Positions 25,572 through 34,549 of a DNA stretch of 64,000 bases are shown piece after piece. Within the stretch, counting starts at the first letter, position 1. Every line of letters starts with the position of its first letter. Origin of the DNA: OLB7 sp966250335 (GTDB lineage: Bacteria > Bacteroidota > Ignavibacteria > OLB7); contig CBINGZ010000001.1 of NCBI GenBank assembly GCA_966250335.1, forward strand, positions 124,001 to 188,000, read 5' to 3'. A program made the position numbers and the translations under genes. The notes under the pieces were generated by a model that had not been told where the DNA came from, did no database searches, and saw nothing but the letters and a program-made list of their open reading frames with translations.

Positions 25572-26710
25572 GAATATCGGGAAACGTCATTCGCTTCAAC
25601 CGCATCGTCCGGCGATTGATTCCGTGCCCCCTGCTCCTCCCAGCGGAGGAGGAGGAGTTCGGCGGCGAACCCGGGCCCCAGCGCGCAGAGAATTCCATGC
25701 TCGGTCCCGTTCCGTTGCCGGTCGAGTTCCGCCATGAAGCGTTCCAGCACGAAAAGGACCGAACAGGCGGAGATGTTGCCGCAGTCGCGGAGCGTATCGC
25801 GCGTGTGGCGGAGCGCCCGGTCGTCCAGCCCCAGCGACTCGCGGTATGCCTGGATCACCTTGGCTCCGCCGGGATGCGCCACATAGTGATCGATCCTGTC
25901 GGAGGGGATGCCGGTCTCCGCCAGGAAGGTATCGATCGACTCCCGCATGAACGTTCTGACGATCGTCGGAATATCGCGCGACATGACGATCTTGAACCCG
26001 GCGTCGGTGATCTCCCATCCCATCACATCGAGCGAATCCTCCATCGTCGTCGTGCGCGACGCGATCAGTCGGGGCGATCCGGGAGCGACATCGGCCCCCG
26101 CCTCGTCGCCGCAGACGACCACCGCCGCCGCTCCGTCGCCGAAGAGGGAGCTGGCGATAAGCGCCGCCTTGGAGAGATCGTTCCGCATGAAGGTGAGCCC
26201 GCACAGCTCCACCACCACGACCAGGATCACGGCGTCGGGCAATGCGCGGGCGATATCCATGGCACGTGAGAGGGAGGATGCCCCTCCGGCGCAGCCGAGC
26301 CCCCAGATCGGAAGCCGCTTGATGTCGTTCCTGAAGGGGAGATCCCGGATCAGCCGGGCGTCGATGCTCGGGGTGGCGACTCCGGTGGTGGAGACGAAGA
26401 GGATGTAGTCGATATCGCCGTGGGTCATCCCGGCGCGGTCGAGCGCCGTCGCGATCGCCTCTTTGGAGAGTTCGAGCGCGTTCCGGATGTAGAGGTCGTT
26501 CTTTTCCCTGAACCCCCTGCCGGTTCTGAACCAGTCGAGCGGGACACAGAAATGGCGTCGTTCGATCTCCGAGTTGTCGTAGATCCCCATCAGTCGGTCG
26601 ATATCGCCGTGGAAGGCGTCGCCGAAGATATCGTGGGCAAACCCCTTCACGTCGCTCTGTTCCAGGATGTGCGGAGGGAGAGCTGTGCCGACCGAAATGA
26701 TTGCTGGCAT
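25568..26710 (-). CDS. Type III polyketide synthase (chalcone-synthase-like)
   Basis: This 380-residue protein is of the thiolase fold. The catalytic triad is visible: cysteine in WGLGCAGGASSL near 137, histidine in HYVAHPGGAKVI near 286, asparagine in DCGNISACSVLFVL near 320. Type III PKSs build alkylpyrones or alkylresorcinols from acyl-CoA and malonyl-CoA, often as membrane phenolic lipids. No methyltransferase or hydroxylase tailoring gene is adjacent. It overlaps nth by 4 bases, so the two are probably co-transcribed. Confidence 0.85.
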   Translation of the reverse strand: MPAIISVGTALPPHILEQSDVKGFAHDIFGDAFHGDIDRLMGIYDNSEIERRHFCVPLDWFRTGRGFREKNDLYIRNALELSKEAIATALDRAGMTHGDIDYILFVSTTGVATPSIDARLIRDLPFRNDIKRLPIWGLGCAGGASSLSRAMDIARALPDAVILVVVVELCGLTFMRNDLSKAALIASSLFGDGAAAVVVCGDEAGADVAPGSPRLIASRTTTMEDSLDVMGWEITDAGFKIVMSRDIPTIVRTFMRESIDTFLAETGIPSDRIDHYVAHPGGAKVIQAYRESLGLDDRALRHTRDTLRDCGNISACSVLFVLERFMAELDRQRNGTEHGILCALGPGFAAELLLLRWEEQGARNQSPDDAVEANDVSRYS

Positions 26711-26846
26711 AAGGAACGGTTCTCGACGAATGGAATGTCCGGGTTCGGTCTCCCCAATCGCCGGCTGCGGGGGAAAGTTCCCCGGGAAGCGAGGAGGGAG
26801 AAGTTGCTCGACCTACGATCTTTTCCTGCTTGCGGTTCTCTTCCCC

Positions 26847-26854
26847 TATTTTGC
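26847..26854 (+). promoter_or_regulatory. TAnnTT-type -7 box next to a start codon, possible leaderless promoter
   Basis: TATTTTGC ends 3 bases before the ATG at 26858, and no ribosome site is present. If this box is used, the transcript would start at or near the start codon. Confidence 0.35.
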
Positions 26855-26857
26855 GGC

Positions 26858-27451
26858 ATGCACACAGTTCGATTCCTGGAAGTGAGCGATACGCAGCAGG
26901 TTCTCCGCTATCACCGGAGGAATCACGATTTCCATCGTGACTGGTCGCCGATCCCCCCCCCCGCGTTCTTTACGGTCGACTTCCATCGCGCGCAGCTGGA
27001 GCGCACGGTGGAGTTGCGGGAACGGGAGGAGGAGTTCCGTTTCGGAATCTTCGCACAGGAGGATTCCGAGGAACTTCTGGTCGGCAGGATCAATCTGGTG
27101 GCGATAGAACGGAACGCGTTTCAGAACGGACGTCTCGGCTACTCCATCGACGCCCGCCACCGGCACCGGGGATTGATGACCCGGATGCTGAAGAGCGTGA
27201 TCGGGTTCGCCTTCGACTACGCCCGGCTTCATCGGGTCGAGGCGAACATCATGCCCAGAAATATCGCATCGAAACGTGTGCTTGAGAAATGCGGGTTCAC
27301 GAAGATCGGGTTTTCGCCGCAGATGCTCTTCATCAACGGCAAATGGGAGGATCACGACATGTACATGCTCCTGGTCGACAACTTCCGGTATCAGCGCCAG
27401 ATCGGCATGGACGCCGACCTGCAGGCGTTCGTGCCGCTGATCGGGAGGTAG
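26858..27451 (+). CDS. RimJ/RimL-like GNAT N-acetyltransferase
   Basis: This has 197 residues. It has the typical RimJ-type order: an N-terminal VRFLEVSDTQQVLRYH, FRFGIFAQEDSEELLVGRIN, the acetyl-CoA site LGYSIDARHRHRGLMTRML near 107, and RVEANIMPRNIASKRVLEKC near 142. This resembles ribosomal-protein alanine acetyltransferases, though the real substrate is unknown. No ribosome site precedes the ATG, but a promoter-like box does. Confidence 0.8.
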   Translation: MHTVRFLEVSDTQQVLRYHRRNHDFHRDWSPIPPPAFFTVDFHRAQLERTVELREREEEFRFGIFAQEDSEELLVGRINLVAIERNAFQNGRLGYSIDARHRHRGLMTRMLKSVIGFAFDYARLHRVEANIMPRNIASKRVLEKCGFTKIGFSPQMLFINGKWEDHDMYMLLVDNFRYQRQIGMDADLQAFVPLIGR

Positions 27452-27562
27452 CACACGCCGCCGTTATGCAGTGATATCCCGCTTCCGTAAGTTCGGTGAA
27501 TCCGATTCCCGACCGCGGCCCACGACTCCATCCGTCGAAACATCTCCTCAGACTATCAATCT

Positions 27563-30373
27563 ATGTCGCCGCTTTTCCGCAGCCTTCACAGAGCATTCGA
27601 GCGCCACGCGCATCCGCGTCGTGTCGCGATCCTTCTCGTCATCTTCCTCGCCGCGGCCGCCGGCGCCCTTGCGCAGACCGGCACCCTCACCGGACGGGTG
27701 ACCGAGGAGGGGACGGGAACGCCCCTCTCCGGCGCCACGATCCGCATCCTGGGGAGCGACGCCACCACCCGGCAGAGCGGCGCCATCAGCAGAACCGACG
27801 GCACCTATACCGTCAGGGGGATCACGCCGGGACGGTACACGGTGCTGGTCACCTACATCAGCTACGCGTCGTTCGAGAAGAAGGATGTGGAGATCACGGC
27901 GGGAGGGACCGTCACCGTCGACGCCGTTCTCCGTCCGCAGGTCCTGGGGGGGAACGAGATCGTGGTCTCGGCGTCGCGCCGTCCGGAGAAGGAGACCGAG
28001 GCTCCCGCCTCCGTTTCGGTGATCAGCGCGCGGGAGATCCAGGAGCGCCCCGCCCTCACGCCGATCGATCATGTGCGGGGGGTACAGGGGGTCGATATCG
28101 TGCAGTCCGGCCTGACACAGAACAATGTCGTGACGCGAGGATTCAACAACGTCTTCAGCGGCATGCTGACGACCCTTACCGACAACCGGACCGCCAGCGT
28201 CCCCTCGCTGCGGGTCAACGCCTACAACTTCATCCCGCTGGTCAACGAGGATATCCAGCAGATGGAGATCATCCGCGGGCCCGCCTCGGCGCTCTACGGA
28301 CCGAACGCCTCCAACGGCGTGCTCCATATCATCACCCGTTCTCCCTTCTCCTCGGCCGGCACATGGCTCTCCCTGGCCGGCGGTGAACGGAGCGTGCTGC
28401 AGGGGATGTTCCGTCATGCCGGGACGATCGGCGACAACTTCGGCTACAAGATCTCCGGACAGTATATGAGCGGCGACGACTGGGAGTTCACCGATACCGC
28501 CGAGGTCTCCGCCCGGGCCGCCGCGCTCGCTGAACCGGGAGTGAACCCGGACACGCTGAAGATCGGTGTGCGAGACAACGCGATCCGACGGGCGGGAGGA
28601 GAGCTGCGGCTCGATTATATCCCGATGGAGGATATGACGGCGATCCTGGCGATCGGCCGGAACCAGGCGATCAACAACGTCGACCTCACCGGCGTCGGCG
28701 CGGCGCAGGTGAAGGACTGGAGCTACACCTACTATCAGCTCCGCCTTCTCTACAAGGATCTCTTCGTTCAGGGCTTCTTCAACCAGAGCGACGCGGGGAA
28801 GACCTACCTGCTCCGGACCGGCGCGCCGATCGTCGACAGGTCAAACCTCTTCGTGGCGCAGGCGCAGCATACCTACTCCCTGGCCGACGACGTGGCGCGG
28901 CTGACCTACGGCCTCGACCTTCAGCTCACCAACCCCGTCACCGACTCCACGATCAACGGCTCCAACGAGGGGAAGGATGGGATCACGGAGATCGGCGCCT
29001 ACGCGCAGGGAGATATCAAGCTGATCGCCGATCTGCTCAATCTGGTGGCGGCGGTCCGGGTCGACAAGCACAGCAGCCTGAGCGATCCGGTCCTCTCGCC
29101 GCGCGCCGCCCTGGTCTTCTCGCCGATCAAGGATCAGACGTTCCGCTTCACCTACAACCGCGCCTTCAGCGCCCCCACGACCAACGAACTCTTCATGGAT
29201 ATCGTGGCGCAGACGACGCCGGTCTTCGACGTGCGGGCGAGCGGCGTGCCGGAAACAGGCTTCTCCTTCAGGTTCGACCCGCAGGGGAACCCCTACATGC
29301 ACTCGACGCTCGCCCCCGACCCGCGCGCTCCGCTCCCGATCGCCGACGTCCATCTGGCGTGGGAGGGGGTGAAACGGCTGATGAAGACGAGCCTCCCCGA
29401 CTCTCTCCATCCCTTCGTCGATCAGATTCCGGCTCCGCCGGCCGGGGTGGTGAGGCCGGAGCTGCGGATCGTCAACCCGGAGACGGGGCTCTTCGATCCC
29501 TACGACCTGAGAAGGCTCACGAGCCGCGAGCCGGTGGAACCGACCATCACCTCCACACTGGAGCTCGGCTACAAGGGGACGATCGCGGAGAGGATCTCTC
29601 TCAGCATCGACCTTTACAGATCGCACTACGAGAATTTCGTCGGTCCGCTGGAGGTGATCACCCCCACGGTCTTCATGGAACAGTCGTCGCTCCAGGAATA
29701 TCTTCGTCAGATATTGATCCAGGGAGGGATGACCGATTCGGCGGCGGCCCTGCAGGCTGCATACTTCGCGCCGAGAGTCTCCGGCATTCCCTCCTTCTCC
29801 TCCGAGTTCATCGGCGTGCCGATCGGAACCGTCTCCGCGGAGCAGGCCGCCGACCCGACCGCCGTGATGCTGACGTTCCGCAACTACGGCGAGATCACCC
29901 TCTACGGCTACGACATCGGCCTGCAGGTGGGGATCACCGAGGAGATCGGCGCCGGCGCAACGGTATCGTATGTCGATAAGAATTTCATCCCCGACCTGGA
30001 CGGCATCTCCGATCTCTCCCTGAACGCCCCGAAATTCAAGTACGCTCTGATGGCCGAATACCGCAGCGCCGAGCATGGGCTTGCCGTCAACGCCCGCTTC
30101 CGCCATGTGGACGGGTTCAAGATCAACTCCGGCGTCTACATCGGGGGAGTCCCCGGGTTCTCCACGTTCGATCTCAACATCGACTATCGTATTCCGTTCG
30201 TGGAGGGATTGAACTTCTCCCTCACCGCCCAGAACCTTCTCACATGGGTCGAGAAGAAGGAGCCGGGAGCGACCGAAAGCAGCTACGAGAGCGCCGACGG
30301 GCACGCGGAGTTCTTCGGCACGGCGGAGATCGGACGGCTGGTGCTGGGGCGGCTGTCGTATTCGTTCAGGTAG
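27563..30373 (+). CDS. TonB-dependent outer-membrane receptor
   Basis: This has 936 residues: a long signal peptide (to about residue 38), a CarboxypepD-regulatory-like beta domain at about 40-125 (LTGRVTEEGTGTPLSGATI), a plug at about 130-245 (NEIVVSASRRPEKETEAPAS, IIRGPASALYGPNASNGVLH), and a barrel for the rest. It should import a large or scarce substrate using TonB energy. No SusD-like partner follows, so it is not a standard SusC. The substrate is unknown, and the next gene is a small unrelated protein. Confidence 0.9.
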   Translation: MSPLFRSLHRAFERHAHPRRVAILLVIFLAAAAGALAQTGTLTGRVTEEGTGTPLSGATIRILGSDATTRQSGAISRTDGTYTVRGITPGRYTVLVTYISYASFEKKDVEITAGGTVTVDAVLRPQVLGGNEIVVSASRRPEKETEAPASVSVISAREIQERPALTPIDHVRGVQGVDIVQSGLTQNNVVTRGFNNVFSGMLTTLTDNRTASVPSLRVNAYNFIPLVNEDIQQMEIIRGPASALYGPNASNGVLHIITRSPFSSAGTWLSLAGGERSVLQGMFRHAGTIGDNFGYKISGQYMSGDDWEFTDTAEVSARAAALAEPGVNPDTLKIGVRDNAIRRAGGELRLDYIPMEDMTAILAIGRNQAINNVDLTGVGAAQVKDWSYTYYQLRLLYKDLFVQGFFNQSDAGKTYLLRTGAPIVDRSNLFVAQAQHTYSLADDVARLTYGLDLQLTNPVTDSTINGSNEGKDGITEIGAYAQGDIKLIADLLNLVAAVRVDKHSSLSDPVLSPRAALVFSPIKDQTFRFTYNRAFSAPTTNELFMDIVAQTTPVFDVRASGVPETGFSFRFDPQGNPYMHSTLAPDPRAPLPIADVHLAWEGVKRLMKTSLPDSLHPFVDQIPAPPAGVVRPELRIVNPETGLFDPYDLRRLTSREPVEPTITSTLELGYKGTIAERISLSIDLYRSHYENFVGPLEVITPTVFMEQSSLQEYLRQILIQGGMTDSAAALQAAYFAPRVSGIPSFSSEFIGVPIGTVSAEQAADPTAVMLTFRNYGEITLYGYDIGLQVGITEEIGAGATVSYVDKNFIPDLDGISDLSLNAPKFKYALMAEYRSAEHGLAVNARFRHVDGFKINSGVYIGGVPGFSTFDLNIDYRIPFVEGLNFSLTAQNLLTWVEKKEPGATESSYESADGHAEFFGTAEIGRLVLGRLSYSFR

Positions 30374-30439
30374 GGGGGATGGGGATCGCGGCGACGCTTC
30401 GGGAATCTCGGCGACCTTCCGGCGGTTAGGATAATCGCT

Positions 30440-30757
30440 ATGTATTACTTCACATTCCTCGCGAAGCCGAAGCGGTCCAGTCCCAAGCGGTTCGATTACG
30501 GAGGAGCCTTCGTCCATTGCTGGGTGAACGTCCACAACCAGCTGGAGGCCGAGCAGTCCGCGCGCACGAACATCGACGGGTACGGATGGCAGGTAGAATC
30601 GCTCGAGACATCGGGCAATGTGTCGCGTGACCATTACGGCCATGACGACGAAGCGCTGCGTCACTTCACCCAGGCCGAGCACGACGGTCACTGCGTCGTC
30701 TTCGAGACCTGGTCTCCCGAAGCCGAAGAGGGGGTGGATCAGGCCGAAATGATATAA
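30440..30757 (+). CDS. Hypothetical protein, 105 residues
   Basis: A soluble small protein rich in aromatic and histidine residues (MYYFTFLAKPKRSSPKRFDY, then AFVHCWVNVHNQLEAEQSA and WQVESLETSG). The composition and G+C-rich third positions look coding. I recognise no family. It follows the TonB receptor by 66 bp. Confidence 0.55.
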   Translation: MYYFTFLAKPKRSSPKRFDYGGAFVHCWVNVHNQLEAEQSARTNIDGYGWQVESLETSGNVSRDHYGHDDEALRHFTQAEHDGHCVVFETWSPEAEEGVDQAEMI

Positions 30758-30969
30758 TCGTCCGGGCACGCGGTTGTCGCTTCCACATCCGGTCGGTTTT
30801 GCTAGATTCGCCTCCCCCCCGTCGGGCCGATCCCCCCTGATGACCCGGAGCGGGCTCACATCGTTCATCCATCAGCAGCCGAGGGGACCGGCGTCATGCG
30901 TCAGCGATCGGATCGCGGCGGGACATCAGGCGGGATTTCGGAACCCAGGCGACATCAATAACCGGAACA

Positions 30970-31470
30970 ATGGCAGAAGAGCAACAGGACGGAGTCCTCA
31001 TTCGATTCGACTCGGTCGATACACTCATGTTCTCGGCGCGGCAGTTGTTTGACAACACCGCCGCCCAGGGTGAGTCGATCGGATTCAATCTCAACATGAA
31101 GATGGGGATGCTGGACGAGCCGCGAAGCATCGTCCCGATCATCATCGAAGTGACGGCCAACGAGCCGAACGTCGCCGAGCCGCTGGCGAAGATCGCGGCG
31201 CGCTCCAACTTTCAGATCACCGGCATCGAGCGGTTCAAGAGCGACGAGGGATACAGCATCCCCGGCGAACTGCTGGAACTGCTGATCACGAACGCCTACG
31301 CCACGACCCGCGGCCTCCTTCTGGCCCGCGGCGCCGGAACGGTGGTGGAGACCCTGATCCTTCCGATCCTCAGCTCGGCCCAGCTCATGGGAATCTTCAC
31401 CGGCAACCAGCAGGGAGGCGAAGCCCCCGCGCCGGCTCCTCCTCCGGAGATCCCGACCTACGAAATCTGA
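30970..31470 (+). CDS. SecB-fold-like protein of unknown role
   Basis: This has 166 residues with no signal peptide. The pattern of a strand-rich half (FNLNMKMGM, SIVPIIIEVT, NFQITGIERF), then a helix with NAYATTRGLLLARGAG, ending in LILPILSSAQLM, resembles the SecB fold. In SecB-like proteins a 'TRG-x-x' helix and a final 'PxxN/S' segment close the domain. A chaperone role is only inferred. The last 25 residues are proline-rich. A strong hairpin follows the stop. Confidence 0.4.
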   Translation: MAEEQQDGVLIRFDSVDTLMFSARQLFDNTAAQGESIGFNLNMKMGMLDEPRSIVPIIIEVTANEPNVAEPLAKIAARSNFQITGIERFKSDEGYSIPGELLELLITNAYATTRGLLLARGAGTVVETLILPILSSAQLMGIFTGNQQGGEAPAPAPPPEIPTYEI

Positions 31471-31482
31471 TCCGGCACACGC

Positions 31483-31513
31483 TCCCGCACCGGCTCGATC
31501 GGCCGGTGCGGGA
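31483..31513 (+). terminator. 12-bp hairpin after the SecB-like gene
   Basis: TCCCGCACCGGC and GCCGGTGCGGGA pair perfectly around a 7-base loop, 12 bp after the stop. There is no T run directly after, so an intrinsic terminator is only moderately supported. Confidence 0.55.
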
Positions 31514-31673
31514 ACTGCCCTCCCTTCCCCGATTCTCCCCTCCCGCTTCCCGATCCGATTCCTTCCGTTCTCCCCGAAATAAATCTTCGGTCCCGGGTGA
31601 GAACTTTTCACCGCTGTCGTGTCATTAGACACGGGGATGCACTGTTCCCGACGACTTCCCGGAGAACACACGC

Positions 31674-32249
31674 TTGATAGCGACGACCTTGCAACCGGCT
31701 ACACAAGACGACCGGACGCTCCTTGAACGAGCGAGTGCGGGTGATCATACCGCGTTCAGCGTTCTGTTCGAACGGTACAAGTCGGGCGTCTACCGCTTCT
31801 GCGTGCTGATGCTGGGGGACAGGGCTTCCGCGGAGGATATCTATCAGGAGGTCTTCCTTAATTTCTACAAGGCCTGCCGCAACGGCGACCAGGTACGGAA
31901 TGTGCGGAACTACCTGATCACGGCCGCGCGCAACCGCTGCCTGAACTCGATCCGCCTGACGCGTCGCCACACGACCCTGGACGATTCTCCCGTCCTGTCG
32001 TACGATCACGACGTTACTATCAGCGATACCGGAGAGCATCTCCAGAACGCGCTGATGCAGATTCATCCGCAGTATCGCGAGGCCTTCCTGCTGTTCGAGC
32101 TGGAGGGTTATTCGTATGAAGAGATCTGCGAGCAGCTGCAGATAGGGAAAACGGTGGTACGAAACCGGATCTATCGCGCAAAACAGGCGCTCCAGAAGAT
32201 TCTTCGTCCGCTGCTGCGGGACGACGACGACGAACAGGCGGTGAACTGA
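31674..32249 (+). CDS. ECF-type RNA polymerase sigma factor
   Basis: This has 191 residues. Region 2 is at about 17-90 (LFERYKSGVYRFCVLMLGD, ASAEDIYQEVFLNFY), and region 4 at about 125-180 (REAFLLFELEGYSYEEICEQ, VVRNRIYRAKQAL). The start is a TTG at 31674 with GGAG upstream. The next gene starts 3 bases after the stop and encodes its probable anti-sigma factor. The target promoters are unknown. Confidence 0.88.
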   Translation: MIATTLQPATQDDRTLLERASAGDHTAFSVLFERYKSGVYRFCVLMLGDRASAEDIYQEVFLNFYKACRNGDQVRNVRNYLITAARNRCLNSIRLTRRHTTLDDSPVLSYDHDVTISDTGEHLQNALMQIHPQYREAFLLFELEGYSYEEICEQLQIGKTVVRNRIYRAKQALQKILRPLLRDDDDEQAVN

Positions 32250-32252
32250 AGA

Positions 32253-33527
32253 ATGAATATCCACGAACAGATCATAGCTCTCCTGAACGGAGAGATGACC
32301 GACGAGACGCAGGTATCGGAGCTGATGCACGTGCTGGCCGTCTCCCCGGAGAAGCGGGAGCTGCTGGTGGAGCAGGTGCGGATGACACGGGCATTCCAGA
32401 ACATGGCGACCGGCATCGCCCCTTCGCGCGCGGCCGACGCCGCGCTCTGGGAACAGATCGCCTCCGTCGACGCCGCCCTTCCGGCGCGGACTCCGGTCGC
32501 CCCGACACCTGTCGCCGGAACCCCGGCTCCGCTCCCCACGGGACTTCGCGCGGGAGCCGTGGGTCTGCTGGCCACGCTTCTTGTGGGGGCCGGAATCGGC
32601 GTCGGCTACATGATGTTCGGCGGGGATGGCTCGAACGCCCTTGCGGAGTCGACCCCGCGTCCCGCGGCCGTCGCCGCGCCGGTCGCTCCCGGTCTGAACG
32701 ATTCGCTCCGCCTGCTCGGAACCCGCTACAGCGAACTGAACGGACGGTACGACCTCGCGATCCTGGAGATCGAGAAGCTGCGGAATCGTCCCGCCCCGAA
32801 GCCGGAGATCCGCTACGTGACGATCGAGGTGCCGGTGGCAGCCGAACCCGCGGCGACCGTGACGGCGATGGAGACGGGACAGATCACGACGACCGACGAA
32901 GAGACGCCGGCACGTCTTCTGGCCGGACGCGACGCCACGACGCCGGCGATCGCTCCGCAGGAGACCCCCGTTTCGCTCCGGTCGCCGGGCCTCGACGCCG
33001 ACGAGATGCGGGTGGAACGCGATCCGCTCTTCCAGGCGGGACTCCGGAACAATCTCCGCTATGCGGTCACCAAGGTCTACGGCCAGAACCGGCAGAACAC
33101 CCTGACCGACCGTGAGCTCTATCTCTCCATGAAGCTCTCGGGAGAGGGGAACGCCCTTTCGAACCTGAGGCTCGGGGTTGCGGGAGGTCAGACCGAATAC
33201 TCCTTCATCGCCCACTCCAACACCGGCCAGGAGCGGAACGACACGATCTTCAAGCTGACCCGACTCCTCTGGTACGGACGCGGATACGTGGCGCCGCAGC
33301 TCTTCACATGGGAACAGATGAACCTTGCGGGAGCGCTGGAGATAGGAGCGGGAGGGACGCAGATCGGGCCGTTCGGGACGGTCGGATTCAACCTGGAGTA
33401 TATCCCCTCCGATTTCATCTCGGTCAATGTCGGCGTCTCCGCATGGCAGCTCTGGACGCAGATCCGGAATCAGACGAACACGAGCACGAACCTGAACGCA
33501 TATTGGGGAGCAGCCGTCCGATTCTGA
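32253..33527 (+). CDS. Probable anti-sigma factor with a C-terminal beta-barrel-like domain
   Basis: This has 424 residues. The N-terminal 75 residues are helical and cytoplasmic (LLNGEMTDETQVSELMHVLA), and one membrane segment follows at about 97-117 (AGAVGLLATLLVGAGIGVGY). Then come a coiled-coil-like stretch and a low-complexity region. The last 170 residues form a beta-rich domain with alternating aromatic residues, ending in VRF like an outer-membrane barrel. The gene is 3 bases after the ECF sigma factor. An anti-sigma factor carrying a barrel-like end is unusual, since one protein would need to reach both membranes. The function is inferred from position. Confidence 0.65.
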   Translation: MNIHEQIIALLNGEMTDETQVSELMHVLAVSPEKRELLVEQVRMTRAFQNMATGIAPSRAADAALWEQIASVDAALPARTPVAPTPVAGTPAPLPTGLRAGAVGLLATLLVGAGIGVGYMMFGGDGSNALAESTPRPAAVAAPVAPGLNDSLRLLGTRYSELNGRYDLAILEIEKLRNRPAPKPEIRYVTIEVPVAAEPAATVTAMETGQITTTDEETPARLLAGRDATTPAIAPQETPVSLRSPGLDADEMRVERDPLFQAGLRNNLRYAVTKVYGQNRQNTLTDRELYLSMKLSGEGNALSNLRLGVAGGQTEYSFIAHSNTGQERNDTIFKLTRLLWYGRGYVAPQLFTWEQMNLAGALEIGAGGTQIGPFGTVGFNLEYIPSDFISVNVGVSAWQLWTQIRNQTNTSTNLNAYWGAAVRF

Positions 33528-33664
33528 TGCAACTATATTTCGATCGATGTGTTATGTGAAACGATGTGACTAATCCGTAACTTGCCTCCCGGCTCCATCC
33601 ATTTAGGAGCATCCTCCCGCACGGGCAGGGGGCATTCAACCTGTCGAACTGACGCAGGTGGTTT

Positions 33665-34285
33665 ATGAGGCTGTATCGACCTCACATACTCCTCGAGTGG
33701 TTCATCCTCGGCATCCTCTGCGCCGTGGGGTTGAGCGCGTGTGTAGATCCGCTGGACACCGGCGACGAGGTCACGGAGACCATAAGCCACGACGAGTGGG
33801 TACGAACCGACACCAAGTTCATTGCCGGACGGACCGATTCCGTCTACGCCTCGGTGGGCGAACGCACCGTGGCGTTCGGGAGCATGGTCACCCGCCCCAA
33901 TTACCACAACGGCTGCATCGACGGCGGCTACTACATCACGATTCAGGCGACGCACGACATAGGGAACAACACCTATGAAAGCATGTCGCTCCGTCTGGAC
34001 GACATCCGTGACACCGGGGTCTACAAGATCTACGGGCTCTTCACGGCCCCGAAGGACGGCATCGATACGACCGCCCCGGCCTACTACGGCGCCACCTACG
34101 AACGAAGGATAGAGGGGTCGACGGAATCGTACGAGGCAAGGAATCTGCAGGGTGAAATCCATATCCTCAGCATCGATCGGGAGATCGGTCTGATCATCGG
34201 CACGTTCTGGTTCAGCGCCTACGACACCGTCAGCAACACGACGATCACCGTCAGCAAAGGCACCTTCCGCATTCGCATAAAGTAG
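33665..34285 (+). CDS. Lipoprotein of unknown function
   Basis: This has 206 residues with a signal and lipobox (LCAVGLSACVD, cysteine near 26). The mature part is strand-rich (YYITIQATHDIGN, VYKIYGLFTAP, IGLIIGTFWFSAYDT, TITVSKGTFRIRIK), like the immunoglobulin- or DUF6252-type lipoproteins of Bacteroidota. It follows the anti-sigma gene and could be a target of the sigma factor (inference). Confidence 0.65.
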   Translation: MRLYRPHILLEWFILGILCAVGLSACVDPLDTGDEVTETISHDEWVRTDTKFIAGRTDSVYASVGERTVAFGSMVTRPNYHNGCIDGGYYITIQATHDIGNNTYESMSLRLDDIRDTGVYKIYGLFTAPKDGIDTTAPAYYGATYERRIEGSTESYEARNLQGEIHILSIDREIGLIIGTFWFSAYDTVSNTTITVSKGTFRIRIK

Positions 34286-34549
34286 CGCCGAAGTCCGCCG
34301 CAGGGCGGAATATCGGCATGCGACATCCCAGGTCCGCACAACCACCTATTTTCCGACCGAGCATACGCCGAGTGAGAACTAGCACGGATATTGTTGTCTT
34401 AGGGTAGTGGAGAGATTGTCAGGGTCGACACTCTCTCGTAAAGGTGACCAGCCTCCGTCTCGATGATATCCGCGAATGCTCCGATCCGTGAACGAACGTC
34501 CTTCCGGTCGTTTCGTCCCCCGGGCATACGTCATAATGCCTGTCGAATA

